A stretch of 64,000 bases of DNA from Metarhizium brunneum (GCF_013426205.1 NC_089426.1:2790001-2854000); one strand, 5' to 3'. Positions 20,748-35,178 are shown, counted from the stretch's first letter. Numbers and translations are program-made. Notes: generated by a model not told the origin, from the letters alone.

Positions 20748-23624
20748 TAAGTCAACGCAAAAACACCAGGCCCTTACAATCTCGGGAAGATTGAAAATGT
20801 TTCCTTAAAATGTACTCCCAGCGTCATGCATGATTATGGGCTACCGATGCACGTGCTCAAGTGCCTGGTAGGTACTTGGTATGTAGCTCGTTCCAGACTT
20901 GCTACGTCATACTTGGATATATTGCCGTCAATAATATAAAGTACCTACCTAGACTTAGGTGTGAAGGTGTCCGGCTGCTGCGCACCTGAGATTGGCGACT
21001 GGTAAATTGACGCCGCGGGAGGGACGTACTTTGCGCAAATCCATCTACTTCGTATGAAGCTGATGAAAGCTGACTCGACTTTTTTGGGCAGGTTCCGTAG
21101 CGAGGCTTCTTTGTTAGTGACCAACCGCTACGTCCTGGTTTCTAAGCCCTTTGATACCGCCTGACTCTTTTGAAGTTCACGGACGATGGCGGTACGGTCC
21201 ACAGCTGCTGCTCCGTATTGTACGGAGTAATAGTTGTATGGACAGGTATTTGGGCATGCATTTGTCTTTTGCCGCAACGGAGCGGACGCCTCTCTGGTTG
21301 GGCAAGTCGGGATGGGAGGGCCCAAGGCCCCGGCGAGCGGCGAGAAAGACTCGTGGCTGTGGCCGTCAAGATCAGAAACAATTCGACAGTAGTAGGCGCG
21401 TGTTTATTCTTTCGCGGAGGGAAATTTCACCGGGACCAAGAAAGTTATCAGTTGTAGTTACGTAGCAGAGGGTAACGAGGCAAGCCAAGGTCGGTTGATG
21501 ATGTGTGCAAGCAGATTGGCTGCTGCGGCTGTTGCTAGTGGATGGAAATGTTGAGATTTGGCACCGCTTTTTTTTTTGGACGCAACGGAATAATTAGCAA
21601 AGCTTGGAACCCTTGCTTGGCTTGAGCCTCAGATAGGCTAAGCTACTGTTGACGTCTTGTTACTTCTGCAGCCGACGAAGCCTGAAAGATGCCCGGATGT
21701 CAGGTGGGCAGGTCGGTGTGGTGGCAAAGCAAACTGTCCCTCCGAACCCCAGTCCTGGTGGAACTGCTTTGCAAACTTGACCGGTTTTCGCCAGAGTGAA
21801 CCTTGAAAGTTGTTCTTGTGCGACGTGGGAGTTGGGCGCGGACTGGGCGAGGCTGGGTTAGGCTGGGTTACATCTTGGCCGTGCACGCACGCTTTGCTTA
21901 TGCCTAACTGAATTTCGTGAATAAGGTTTTCGCGAGGACGGCTGTACGGAGCACGGGGTGCTCGCTGCTCGCAATTGAAATGTCACTGGACGTCTGGGGG
22001 GGTATGAGAGATGGGATATTATGTGAGAGTGTGGTGGTGAGTGCAGATGTCAACGTGTGATATGTGAACCTTTGGTGGAGCAGATTCTCCATTCTCCAGC
22101 GGCCCAGGGCACGCACCAGGTGGCTGTCCGGTTCAATTTTACTGCGGGCATCTTTATTCATGTGCGTGATGTACTTGTACTTGCTCAAGTATAATGGATC
22201 TGTCGCGTTGCAGCAGGCTAGTAGGTATCTCTACGTACCTACTTGTAAGTACTGCTTGGCCAGGACTGAGTGGCAGCACATCGTTTCGGCGCCGGCCGGG
22301 CTGCATTATGTAATTTTTTTCGTTTATCGACTTGCTCGTTTCTTGCGCCGGCGTGACAAGGTGAAGAAGATGATCCATGTTAGCATTGAAACAAGGCGTC
22401 TTCATAACGTGCTGGACATGGATGAGACGACATCTGGAGGGAAAACCCCGGTGTTGGGCTTCCGGTGGCCCCAGTTTTTCATGTGTGCGAGAAGAGTCGA
22501 TTGAATGTTGAAAGCCAGAGCCACACGCACCACCAGAGCCACCGCTCAAGCTGGCTGCTGGGCTGCTGGGTATGTAATGCTGGGCGCGCACCTAGACGCG
22601 GCCAACAAACCTTGAACTGCTGGAACGAGGGAGCATTGAAGGTCGCTGGTCGCTAACTGCTTAAGTACCAGTCCCCAGTGCCGGCGAGGCAGCTCTTTAA
22701 TGCAGCTTGTCGGTGGAAATGGGCCAACCGGAGCCATCTGGAGCCACCCAACGACCCCTCTAGACCACTCCGGGAGGCACTCGAGCCCTAGACCTCCCAT
22801 GCTGGACCTTGACATTGATGAACATTGAATGTCTGGTTCGTCCGACCAATTGACAGTTGCGCACTGGAGTTTTTTTCCTATGCCTGCCACCAGCCAGCAC
22901 GGAGACCAATGGCACTTGAGCCCTGCACCTTGGTACGCCCCAAAACTTCTAGCAACCGCCCACATGTGCACATGTGCAGGTACCAGGTACTAGGAAGTAA
23001 CTTGGCACTCCAATGTCTATTCCTTCCCGTCGTGTTTGCCTCCATGTCTACAGCCCGGTACAGAGTACCCAGCGCCTAAAGTAAGGTCTTCGATGTTCCT
23101 TCCAAAGTTAGCGCCGTGCTGCCCTGGAGCACTGGATGTCTGCTTGTGCCCTCTGAATCATCCCGCATCTCTACTCTGTAGATAGTAGCCTCCATTATCC
23201 CCCCCCCTTGCACTTGCATTTTCAACTCTTCCCACTGCCCGTGGCCCAGCGTTCCCTAGAGCTCGCTTTGGTTGCGCCTTGTTAGCCGCCTTGTGCGTGC
23301 GCTTCTTATTCATCATACCTAACACTTGCATCTTTACATAAAACAGACCGGCCAGCGTGTCTGGTCTGTCTGTCAGCGGTTCGTTCCCGGGTCTCAAGTG
23401 CCTGGCCATCTTTATTCATTTCTGTCAACTGATTGTTGCCCGCACGCCCACACTCCTGCCCACGCCCACGCCCGCGATAGCGGTGGATGCCCCGCCATCG
23501 TCCTCCGCCCTCTTGACCGACCACAAATCTTATCCCACGACACGAGAACTTCCTCGCCGACACTTTCAACTCGTCTCGACCCCGAACTCGACCTCGCCCA
23601 ATACTGCCGCCCTCGAGCCTCAAT

Positions 23625-26600
23625 ATGGATACCGCCGCGCTCCGGGACCTGCTCTTGGGCAGCCTGTCGACCGATGCCGACAACAGACGACGGGCCGAGC
23701 TGCAGTTGAAACAGGTATGTGAAGCATTACCTTGTCCTGCCCGCGCCACCAAAGACCACGGGAGAGTCGAGTGTTTCGCTGCCAGCAGCCATTCACTAGT
23801 TTTCTGCCCCTTTGCTTTTATTTTTCTGCACAACATGAGCTTCTACCGTGGCCATCGTCTATTCATACATGGATGTGCTTGCCAAACATGGACTTATGGC
23901 GGGCTGAAACCCGGGAGAAAGGGTGGTGATTTTGGTTTTGCGTCCCTCAAGCAGATATTTACCACTTTTGCAACCACCAAAAAAAAAGCCGACTGCCAGG
24001 GCGACGCCACAAGGGCGACCATTACATTTCAACTAGTTATTTTGAATATCTATACTGACTCATTTCCTCGACCTGGAATAGATTGAAGAGCAAGCAGGCT
24101 TTGTCGATGCCTTGTTCGATATTTTACAAGCTGAACAGGATGCAAGCGTGCGCCTATCAAGTAAGTCTCCCTCCACCGTCTCGCCTCCGCCTGTCGTTTA
24201 AGATGTTGTCGAGCTCGTACGCTGACCAAACCTCACTTTTGCTTTTTTTTAAATCTAGCCGTCATTTATGTCAAGCATCGCGTCAATCGTGCCTGGTATC
24301 AGAGTGAACAGTATTCTACTGAATACATAATACCCGAAGATGAGAAGGCTCGCGTTCGAGACCGCTTGGTTCCGCTCCTGGCCGCCTCCGAGGGCGCTGT
24401 GCGCCAGCAGCTCATTCCCGTTCTCCAACGCATTCTGCAATGCGACTTTCCCAGCAGATGGCCGCGATTTATGGACTTCACTACCGAGCTATTAAACACG
24501 AATACCCCTAGTTCCGTCCTTGCCGGTCTTCAGTGTCTACTTGCTATTTGCCGTGCTTTCAGATACAAGTCAAATGACACCCATGACCGAGCACAATTCG
24601 ATACGATTGTTGAGAACAGCTTCCCACGCTTGCTTGCTATTTGCAATGAGCTGGTGAATCAGGAAAGTGATGAGGCCGGCGAGATGCTTCACCTGGCTCT
24701 CAAGTCCTACAAGCATGCCACATGGGTAAGTTGAACCCTTCCCCAAAGAGCAAACATGGGAAGCTATTCTTGTTCTTAATATTTTGATTATTGAGACGTT
24801 ATTCAACTAATCGTCTCGTGCTTGATACATAGCTCGAGCTCTCCAACCACTTGCGACAACAGCAGGTCAATATTGCATGGTGTACCGTGTTCCTGCAGAC
24901 CGTAGCCAAGGCTGCACCTGCCAATGCCATGCAAGGTGATTCCTTTGATCGTGAAAAGCATCACTGGTGGAAGGCGAAGAAGTGGGCCTTCTTTAATCTC
25001 AATAGATTGTTTATCAGGTTCGTTCGAAATCTCTGTACGCATGGTTAAGAAGTTGTCGTGAAGTTGAGTATAAGCTGACTTAGCTAGACATGGAAACCCT
25101 GCTAGCCCCGGAAAGGGCGATGAGGCTGCACAATTTGCCAAGAACTTCATTAACACTATTGCCCCCGAAATTTTGAAGCACTACCTCCAAGAAATCGAGA
25201 AATGGGTGGCCAAGACATCTTGGCTCAGCCGACCTTGCCTTTCATACGTTATCGTATTCCTGGACGAATCTGTCCGCCCGAAGGAAATGTGGACTCATCT
25301 CAAAGCCCATCTTACCAACCTTGTGACGCACTTCATCTTCCCTGTCATGTGTCTCTCCGATGAAGATGCCGAACAATTCGACGAGGAACCCGAGGAATAC
25401 TTGCACCGCAAGCTCAACTACTTCGAGGAGGCCTCTGCTCCCGACGTGGCCGCCACCAACTTCCTAGTCAACTTAACCAAAAACCGCCGGAAGGAAACGT
25501 TTGAAATCCTCAAATTCGTCAACGCCGTTGTCAATGAGTACGAGCAAGCACCTGACGACAAGAAGAACCACATTGCCAAGGAGGGAGCCTTGCGCATGAT
25601 TGCTACCCTTGCGCCCGTTATCCTGAGCAAAAAGAGCCCCATTGCTGACCAGGTTGAGTATTTTCTCGTTCGATACGTGTTCCCTGATTTTACAAGCAGC
25701 CAGGGCTATCTCCGCGCTCGAGCGTGCGACACCATCGAGAAATTTGAGCAGCTCAACTTCCAGGATCAGAATAACCTGTTGACGATATATCGACACATCT
25801 TGGATTGTATGGCGGATCCTGCCCTCCCTGTTCGTGTTACTGCTGCCTTGGCGCTGCAGCCTCTCATCAGACACGATGTCATCCGCTCCAGCATGCAACA
25901 AAGTATTCCTACCATTATGCAGCAGCTTCTCAAGCTAGCCAACGAAGTGGACATTGATGCGCTGGCAAACGTCATGGAGGATTTCGTCGAGATTTTTGCC
26001 ACTGAACTCACCCCCTTTGCCGTTGCGCTGTGCGAACAACTCCGCGACACCTACCTTCGCATTGTCCGTGAGCTTCTCGAAAAGGAGAGCAAGGCCGGTG
26101 AAGATGGCGAGTTGTATGCAGACTATGACGATAAGAGCATTACCGCTCTGGGTGTTTTGCAAACAATTGGCACCTTGATCCTCACTCTGGAAAGTACCCC
26201 TGATGTTCTTCTTCATATTGAGGCCGTCCTTATGCCTGTGATCAAAGTCACTCTGGAGAACAAGCTTTATGGTAAGTCAATCGGAACCCTTCGACCACGG
26301 CTCTCTCGTCTTGGTAAGTTGTTGCTCACAGACAGCTCTAGATCTGTACAATGAAGTTTTTGAAATCATTGATAGCTGCACATTTGCTGCCAAGGGCATT
26401 TCGCCCAACATGTGGCAAGCTTTCGAGCTCATTCACACCACATTCAAGGCTGGTGCCGAATACTACTTGGAAGATATGCTTCCCGCATTGGACAATTTTG
26501 TCCAGTACGGCACACCCCAGTTAATCCAGAAACCAGAGTATATCCAGGCACTGTATTCAATGGTAGCCGACATGTTCACCGACCAAGTTCAAGGCGGCGT

Positions 26601-27722
26601 TGAACGAATTTGCGCCTGCAAGCTCGCCGAGGCTATGATGCTTAGCCTCCGAGGCCATATCGACAGCTGTGTTGAGGGCTTCATTAACATGGCCATGGGC
26701 ATATTGGCAACCCAGGAAGTGAAGATCAAGAGCTACAAGATTCATCTTATGGAAATGATCATCAATTCTATTCACTATAACCCACTGCTGACCCTCCAGG
26801 TGCTCGAAAATAAGAGCTGGACAAATCGCTTCTTCAGCTTGTGGTTTGGCAGCATGACGTCGTTCAGCCGCGTACATGACAAGAAGCTCTGCATTGTCGC
26901 AATCTCTGCTCTCTTGGGAGTCAGTCATGAGCAGGTTCCGGCAAGCGTGTCTGTTGGTTGGCCACGCTTGCTCCAAGGGATTACAGAACTATTCCGAACT
27001 TTGCCCAATGCTATGAAGAGTAGGTGATGTCTGTTGAGATTGCTGGCGTCACCAGGTCCCTGACTGACACTGTGACAGACCGTGAAGAAGCTTTGCGCGA
27101 TGATTTCCATCTCGAGACAACCTACGACTACGGCGAAGAAGATGAGTGGGACGACAACGAGGGCGACTGGAATGGCGAAGGCGAGGAGAACAACGAGGAA
27201 GAACCTGTGGAATCTAAGGACGAGAGCAAGGCGTACCTGGAGTTCTTGAATGATGAGGTTTGTGACACGCCAACAGGCTCGCACATATTTATGCTTTTGA
27301 AAATTTGCAAGCTAATGCCATTTCTACAGGCCCAGAAGTATAGTCGCGCGATTGAGGATGTCGACGACGATGAGCTGGGTGAGGACAGTGTTCTACTCGA
27401 CTCTCCTCTGGACAAGGTCGAACCTTACCAGTTGTTCAAGGCCACTCTTCTAAGTATGTGTCATCCTGAGCCTGAACTCGGGCGAGCTTTTGAATCATTG
27501 ACCATGAGTCGCTAATATGTTGGTTTCGCAGAAATGCAACAAGAACAGCCTCAGTTCTACAGCAGCCTTGCTAGTCATCTTTCAGCCGAGGAACAAAACC
27601 TGCTTCAGACGATTATGGTGAAGGCTGACGAGGTGGCGGCCCAGCAGGCGCAACAAGCCCAGCAGGAACAGTTGTTGGCTCAGCAGCAGGCACAAGCTGT
27701 TGGTGGCGCTACGGCGAGTTAA
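23625..27722 (+). CDS. NMD5: Importin-beta family karyopherin, Nmd5/Sxm1 (importin-7/8) type
   Basis: Nuclear transport receptor that should carry cargo through the pore in a Ran-GTP-dependent cycle. Nine exons (23625-23714, 24082-24160, 24259-24725, 24833-25017, 25088-26271, 26342-27019, 27079-27257, 27330-27453, 27532-27722) sum to 1059 codons, or 1058 residues, close to yeast Nmd5. The N-terminal importin-beta domain covers about residues 22-100, including VIYVKHRVNRAW. The importin-7/8 signature HWWKAKKWAFFNLNRLFIRH is at about 255-274. HEAT-type helices follow throughout. A strongly acidic Asp/Glu run (about 912-945) is typical of this subfamily, and the end is Gln/Ala-rich (QQAQQAQQEQ). 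Eight introns have GT/AG borders. Intron 1 is long (367 nt); intron 4 uses a GTTCGT donor. Whether it is nearer Nmd5 or Sxm1 needs a tree. Confidence 0.93.
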
Positions 27723-28828
27723 AGGAACGAAGTTGAGGATATCTGAATTGCACGGTGCCGCGTCGGGCTGTGTGACTGGTACACCGCCGCGTCTTACACT
27801 TGTAAGAGGAGACCGGAGTTTGAAAAGGATATGAAAAGCATTTTTCGATGGGGTATTGTCTTTGCGGGCCGGCACTTGAGCGAGAATAGTGATGTACCTA
27901 CAGTAGGTGTTGTACCACTGACAAGGGAGGGGAGGCAGGGCCAAGAATCTGGACGACAATGGGCAATGGAAGACGCGATTGGGCTACTTGGAGCATGTCA
28001 ACGATACCACTGCACGCACTCCTTTACATAGGCTGCTTCGAGTGCCCGGGTAGCAATCTCTTTTCTCATATGGCCAAAGAGGTTATGCTGCGGTGCCGCC
28101 GTAATGGTGGGAGGGGTGTTTTTGGTCAATAGTATAGAGACACAACTGTCGAGCAAAGTGGGCTGGAGGGCGTTTGACTGATGGGAGACATGTTGGAGCA
28201 TGATCAACTCTGGTTAGTCATGAGCAATCCCGCCCAATTGTGGTGACATTGGACTATGAACATTGTAGGAGACAATTGTTAGAAGAGCATTATTAATAGC
28301 GAAATACAGCAATACTTAAAAAAAAAAAAAGGAAAAGAGAGAGGGGGGGGAGTTGAAAAATATTTGCTGTTGGTACACAAGGATGGATGATTTGTTGCTG
28401 GTCCTGGGAATGTGAATCGGGCCTGACCGAAATGCCATGCGTATGTATGTACATATGTAAAGTTCTCGGCCATGGACCGGCGAGTGCCGCTAGCCTGCCC
28501 CACCATGAGGACTGACGTCTCCTCTCACCATGTGTGTTCCCCGCGATTATCTTGACCTCCCTCGACCAACTTTGATCATCCCGGCTACCGAAGCTAGCAA
28601 AACTCCAGATACCGGACGACTCATTCCGTTTTACTCCCCCTTTCAACCTTGACCTGTCTCCCCAACTCCGTGTCCACTTGGTCTGGGCGGTCACCGAGAT
28701 TTCATTTGAAATTTTAGCTTGTGCAGCAGCTAAGCTACTCCTGTGCCAATATACGCTAGCCTAGACAAAACTTGGAGATTGCCTGCTCCTCGGTCTGGTT
28801 TGCGTCTGGAGGCGGCCTCATTGACAAC
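27723..28828. other. 1.1-kb intergenic region between importin and ISN1
   Basis: This is the 3' flank of the importin gene and the promoter of ISN1, which runs in the same direction. It holds a purine run of poly-A followed by GA-rich sequence at about 28318-28351, and no supportable gene. Confidence 0.6.
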
Positions 28829-30569
28829 ATGACGACTAGATATCGCGTCGAATGTAAGTTCGCATTGTTCGCCAAGTGTGGTGATTTGGCATATCACGGA
28901 AATAGAACTCGCGGCATCTGAGACGATGAAGACTCAACCAATGTACTCGTGCTGACTGCGCCGTGCTGTGTAGATGCTCTCAAGACCCATCGGCGAGATC
29001 AGTTCATAGGTTAGTCTATTCGCGCTGCACATGTTGCGGGCTGCTCCCATATCAATCTCGACTCGAATGCATGACGCTGACACCTGGGCACAGAATGGGT
29101 CAAGGGTCTTCTCGCAGTGCCCTTTGTGCTTTACTCCCAGCCGACGGGGGTGCTTGGTGACGATGCCAGCGTCGCCAAGATGGCCGAGGAGGCTCATCGG
29201 CGGTATGCAGAAATTATGCGTGATGTCGAGATGATGATTGATGATCATAGTACGTTTCTGATTGCATCTCTGAGTTGCAACCCCAAAAACATAAACACAT
29301 GTTGTGCCCTGTGAAGTGACGACAGTGTAAATGCTAACATGCCTTCATCTAGTATCTCGTCAGAGACATAATCAAACCCAATTGCAAGGGTTAGAAGGCG
29401 CCGTAGCAAGTCTCATAGCCCCCTTGCCATCAAAACTAGGCATGCTGGTCCCCACAGCCGGTCCATTCTTCACCAGGCTGCCTTTGGAAGCTGCCTTCAA
29501 GTATCAAGACAGAAAACGATACATTTCGTCTAGACGATATGTAGCCCCGTCGTTCAACGACGTGCGCTTGGTGCTCAACTCAGCACAGGTCATGGCTGTG
29601 ACTGGTGGTGCGCTGCAGCTTGCTACCTTTGATGGTGATGTGACGCTGTACGATGATGGAGAGAGTCTGGAGCCCACGAGCCCCATCATCCCGCGACTTC
29701 TCGGTGAGTGACTGCATTTTGTTTTGTTTGTGAAGATGTATAAGGAAAGACGACTTACACGATTTGGTGGATCGCGGGCAGATCTTTTACGCAAAAACAT
29801 AAAGATAGGTATTGTGACGGCGGCAGGATACACGACGGCTGATCGATACTACGACCGTCTCCATGGGCTATTGGATGCCATCGCCGCCTCCCCCGACTTG
29901 GACGAAACTCAGAAGCGAAGTGTTGTCATCATGGGTGGCGAAGCCAACTACCTCTTCACATACGAGCCATCTTCGCCTCACCGCTTAGCGCCCGTCCCTC
30001 GACCGCAGTGGCTCACTCCCGAGATGGCAGCCTGGTCCGAAGCCGACATCGCCGCGCTTCTGGACGTGGCGGAATCCGCGCTCAAGGACTGTGTCCGCAC
30101 AATGAATCTTCCAGCGACCATTGTACGCAAAGACCGTGCGGTCGGCATCATCCCGTCGGAGCCTCACATCCGCATCGCACGCGAAAGCCTCGAGGAGACG
30201 GTTCTTGTGGTGCAGCGAATCCTGGAACTTAGCCACCTTGGCTCGCAGACGCAGGCTGCTGGGCGGTCGTCGTCGCCTGCCACGGGGCGCAAGGGCGTCC
30301 CATTCTGTGCCTTCAACGGCGGGCGAGACGTCTTTGTCGACATTGGCGACAAGAGCTGGGGCGTCACTGTTTGCCAGCAGTGGTTTGGCCGGCAGGGCGT
30401 AGCCATCAGGGGCGAGAATACCCTCCATGTCGGAGATCAGTTTCTGAGCGCCGGATCCAACGACTTTAAAGCGCGAAGCGTGGGCACAACGGCTTGGATT
30501 GCCAGCCCGGCCGAGACGGTCGAACTCTTGGACGAGCTGGCCGACCTGATGCAGAAGAAGTTGTCATGA
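28829..30569 (+). CDS. ISN1: IMP-specific 5'-nucleotidase (ISN1)
   Basis: Hydrolyses inosine 5'-monophosphate to inosine and phosphate in purine interconversion and salvage, probably in the cytosol. Five exons (28829-28853, 28974-29009, 29094-29249, 29353-29703, 29782-30569) give 451 residues, essentially the size of the yeast enzyme. The N-terminus MTTRYRVEYALKTHRRDQFI, split over two very small exons (25 and 36 nt), and the following EWVKGLLAVPFVLYS are family hallmarks. The HAD-like catalytic loop reads FDGDVTLYDDG, with D166 and D168 as the likely nucleophile and acid/base. GIVTAAGYTTADRYYDRLHG and the late DVFVDIGDKSWGV block are also characteristic. All four introns have GT/AG borders and phase 1. 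No neighbour has a related role. Confidence 0.95.
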
Positions 30570-33500
30570 GGTATTTTTGTCCTTTTTTTTTGGCATTCTC
30601 ATTCGGTTCTGTAAGCATGTAGTTGCACCTCTTTATTGCGTATACAGCATTTGAAGGCGCGCGCGCGCGTGCGTATGTGCGCGCAACTGGGTTATGGATG
30701 GAGTTATTTCAACATGATGATATCGCCCGCGTATAGTTGTTAACTGGCTGTTTATAATTTATCATCGTTTCCTTTTTTTTTCCTTTCCTGTTTCGCCTTT
30801 TATATATACCTTGGTGTACGTTGACGGGTCACACTGATCGGATACATGTATACGAGCAAGACGTCGAATTTGGGGTCTGATTCTATCAAGATTCTCCGTT
30901 TCGATTAGGCATCTAACAGCAAGGAAATCAAATAAACACTTGATAACATCACAGTAGAATCCAGCACTAGTCGAGTAATGTTCACTTGGATTCAAGTATT
31001 CTGGAATCATGGGCGCAATGCTTGGTTGCAAGCCTCACGCCTCTTTTTTCATTTCACACACCCACTCCACGTGGACTGCAGGATTGCAACACAGTACGGG
31101 GGCCAGCGTCCCTCGTTTCGCGGCATATCAACAGGATGAAAAGGTACATGTCCGCGTCCTCAGGCCAAGTACTCGAGTACTGGCTACGCAACAGCATTGA
31201 CAAATTGCTTGCGGCCCCCATTTGTTGCCGGTATCCGGGTTCCAGCTCATCAGATCAACAGAAGGGGCATGCATGCACGAGGGACAACGCAAGTGCGCAT
31301 GACCCGGAGGAAAGATGGAAAGAGATGAGGCAAGAAGAGGGCTTACAGAGAGGGATGGCATTCGCAGCCGTCGTCCACAAGCGTCGTCATAAACCGAAAC
31401 CTAGCTCGGTGGCTTGGTGTCGCTGCAACGCGAGAGGGAAAACAGGACAATGCGTCCGAGGGCGAAAGGTGCTTCGTGCTACATTGAACAGCGCATTCGG
31501 AGCCCATTCGGCAGCGGCTACGGCGGACCATCCTTTTGTGGCTGTTGCTCCTTTCTTTTTTTTGCATTCTTCCTGGTTACTCTGTACGGCGTCTAGATTG
31601 TGTATGGGAACACAGGCGGAGAATATGGCCGCATGTCCCCGTTTCGCTATGAGCGTCTTATTCCCAGGCACGTTCTTGGCACGCTGCCAGGCTGGGGCTC
31701 AACACCACGTATTACGAGGTGAGCGAGAGAGCCGTTCTTGTGTAAGTGTCCTCTTGCTGCCTCTTGACGATGCGTATGTTGGCTCACCAAGTGTTCAGGG
31801 CGCCTTTGTTGGCAACCTGATACTCGGAGTGCCGCATTGCCGGGTTTGTATGTGTCGTGTACGTACTCTGTGCCTCTGAGCAAAAAGAAATTGATTGTTT
31901 ATGCTTTAGCCTTCTTTCGTGTCAAGCTCGTCATGATTTTCACACAGTGTTTTGCGGGCTAAACTCGATCCGCGGCCGCCAGCTCTGACACCACTACAGA
32001 GAGTTAGTCAAGCATGACTCTCCTTTTTGCACGCAGGTTCTTTTAAGCGCATTATTTTGATATGCATGTATCATCGCTCGCCCCGTCGCCCACGCTGCCG
32101 CCTCGTGACAACAGGTGTCTCGGATATACAGGCACGAAACCCGTCCGGCAAGCAGGCCCGCCGCGGCGCCACCATCCTTCACTTGCCGTTCTTTTTTTTT
32201 GTTCTTCCATTTTCTTTCAGCCGCTTCAGTAATATTCAGGTCCCCAACAGTCGGTGAGTATCTCTTGGTCCAAACGTCTTCAAGTATCGCCGGTGGGACC
32301 CTGGACCGCCACCCACCCACCTCACCTCATGCTGCCTCGCCTCGCCTTTACTCGAAGCGGTGCCGTGTTTGTTGGGCGGTTGCTGGAGCACACTTGAACG
32401 TCTTCGTTGGCTGTACCAAGTCGAGGAGCAGAGGGCGTCGGAACCAATTAGGTCGGTAGCATGATACATTACAGTCGATAGAACGAGCCTAGGCATGCCC
32501 TGTTCTGTTAGATTGTCGGTCGTTAAGGGAGGAGGGAGGGGAAACCCTGTCATTCAAATGGCACAGGGCGCCCATGAAGCCGATTTAGCCGTGTCCCGCT
32601 TTTATACTTGAATCTTTTTCATCAGTTGACTCTGTGTTGACTTGATGTTATCACAAGCTGAGCTATGTTGCAGGCATCATACGGGGGCGACTGATTACTT
32701 AGTACATACTAGCAAGTGCCAGCAGGTGCCAGCAGATGCCATGCAAAGAGATAACAAAAAACGGTGGAAGGAGCATCTGAGATGTGAGCGGCCAACAAAA
32801 CCCAACCAGTATCCTCATCATTCATCAATCTCACCACCCATCATCTTTTGCTTGCTCAGCCGTCAGGCCTGCTTCCCTCTCATCCACCCCGCAACTCGGC
32901 TCGTTTTCATCTTCCCTGCAAATACCTAGTAGTCATCAACATCCTCGATTGCCGCCATGCATTAGTATCCAAAAGCCGACTGCAAAGCCAAGGGCCTTGT
33001 CCCTGCCTCTCCCACCGTCCATCCAACCTCCGGCATCCAAACGCCCACCCACATCTCCCCACATGCAAATGTGAACCTATTGATTGCGTCTGCCTTTTTT
33101 TCATCTGAGCACGCGGACGGGAAATTCCAAAAAAAAAAAAAAAAGATGCAAGATTACTTGAACAGGCATACCGATGCCCTTTGCATCACTTCCCCTGTCA
33201 GCCTCTTTCAGAGACTGCCCCCATCGGTGCCATCACTACATACATGTAGCGTCCATGCATACATGCAGGTGATTGCCTCCGTCCTTGCCCGACATGCGAA
33301 TTATCCTGCAAGAAACTACGCATAGCTGCCGTTTATACATACGGCCCTTCAAGCTTACTTAAGTACGGCTACCCTAGGTAGTACTTGGTACCCAGCACTA
33401 CAAAAAAAACCTGTTGCTCGACCTGCGGTTCCCAAAGGATCAATCAACATCCAAAGTCCCGTCTCGCATTGAGCAGTAACAACCCATCACCACGTTCGAC

Positions 33501-35178
33501 TTACATGCCGGCCAAAATCAATCCGTTAGTTACGCCATAACCGTCATTCGTTCACTAGTACATACAATGACCATCCAAGCCCGTCAGCCGCTCGAGTCGT
33601 GCATCACTAGACCGCCCGGCCCATCCCCCCCCCCGTGCCCTTGTTCCGCTGCAAGCCTCGCTGCTGTACAACATGAGATGTCTTGTTTCAGTAACATCGA
33701 CATTGACCAGGGACTTGATTTGCCGCAACCTTCCCGTACTGTCACTCAGCCCCGTCTTCCAAAGAAAGAAGACAAAAGGCGCAAGGCTGGCAGTCTGCCT
33801 GCCTGCCACGTTCGCCATTGGCGTAACGTTGGCCGATTGCAAGCCAAGTTGACACTTTGCCCTGCAAAAACTTGGTGCCAGGAGCTGCTTTCCTTTTGGG
33901 GGGCGGATTCAGGAAATTGAAAATCACAGAACCATGAATTGAGAGCGAGAGTCAACATTCCCGTTGCCAGCATGCGGCGTGGTGCCAAGTCGGCAAGAAA
34001 ATCAGAACTCCGTGCATGCATAATTGTCCTCCCCATGTTGTTTCGAAACCGCCTTGATGGTAATGCCGGCAGGCTGGCCGAAACCCTCATATGTGCATCG
34101 CCATTTTGTCTATACAATGTACTTCACAACGCACCAAGTTGCATGGCTACTCCGTACAGTCATTGACAGAGCCAACGTCCAACGTGGTGTCTCGGCAGCA
34201 ACCTGAGACAGAACCAGAAAGGGAAATATCTGGCCCAGACGGACGACAGCAGACAATGTGCGACGGTCAGCCGCTGACACAGTGTCTCCACGGTTGCCAT
34301 TCACGGGCGACATCTACGATAGAACCAATTTCCTCAAGCGTCACGTATCATTTCATTGCAATCTATCATGTTTGACAAAGACTGCTTCTCTAGTCGGGCT
34401 GCAACGACTAGCACTTGAAAACCGAAAATCTTTCTTTGTTCCCCTCTTCGTCTCTCTGTATCTTGTGCCGTCCAATCAAGGGCACTTCCCACGTGTCTCT
34501 ACTCCGTCTCTCCTTGCGATACCGCCCTGTCATTGTTTCGTATACTTGAAATTCGTCCAATGCGTCATATTGGAAAATAAAATAACCACCATGCAAACCG
34601 TTTAGGAAGTCCACCTTTCCTAGGTAACCAGATGAACAATAACAGTAATAATAAATGACAAGACCTAAGGATACGAGTAGCAAAAAAAGAAAGACAAAGA
34701 AAAAGGCTGGCCAGTCGAGGCCATAAAACCATGCAGTATATACGCTGAGTTTGCCCCAATGTTCAGAGGCAGCCAATACACCTCTACCTTTGAAAGTGAT
34801 GTGCAAAAAGGACGAGCAGCAATTACGCTGCACTGTCCCATGTAAGGCCGGCATGTAAGGCCGCAATAGAAAAAGAACAAGTCAAAGAGGCACGAAGGGA
34901 AAAAAAACCAAAAAGCGACAGACACCAAACGCCACGCACGGCTCATACGATTGCTCGCTTCCTCTGCAGCCGCTAAATGCCCTTTGCCAACGCCAGTCAT
35001 GGTCAAGAGTGCTTCCCACCTTCCCAAAAGCGCCTTTGTGAATAATGTTTTTATACACTCGACACAACAGCCATCGGTGCGGAAGATAAAAGGATTAGTG
35101 AATAAATAATAAGTGAAACATGAGAAACACAGCGGATGGGAAGGAATTTCCAGCCTGTTCGCCCCGAGACTCTGAGTA
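30570..35178. other. 4.6-kb convergent intergenic region, no supported gene
   Basis: This lies between the convergent ISN1 and HAL-type kinase genes, so both ends are 3' flanks. Frames up to 297 codons occur (30986-31879, plus) but have random-looking composition, no splice support and no motif. Features are an alternating GC run at 30657-30684, a poly-A run near 33129, and a GTAC/CCTAGG palindrome patch at 33354-33392. Confidence 0.5.
30657..30684. repeat. Alternating GC tract (possible Z-DNA former)
   Basis: Thirteen bases of strictly alternating G and C (30657-30669), then TGCGTATGTGCGCGC, keep purine-pyrimidine alternation for nearly the whole stretch. It is about 90 bases after the ISN1 stop, probably in or just beyond the 3' untranslated region. 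Confidence 0.6.

Larger units (their letters stand above)
17943..23624. other. 5.7-kb intergenic region with one weak candidate ORF
   Basis: The left part is the 3' flank of the RfeG-like gene, with a (CTGGACT)4 repeat at 18067-18094. The right part is the importin promoter, a GC- and CT-rich leader of several hundred bases before 23625. Between them, only the minus-strand frame at 19769-20176 looks protein-like. Palindromic GTAC/CCTAG-rich sequence is concentrated at 20690-20960 and 22200-22250. Confidence 0.5.

Noticed and set aside
30986..31879. 297-codon open frame on the plus strand
   Set aside because: Composition is random (Cys, His and Arg rich, no hydrophobic core), the frame does not begin with ATG, and there are no splice partners or motifs.
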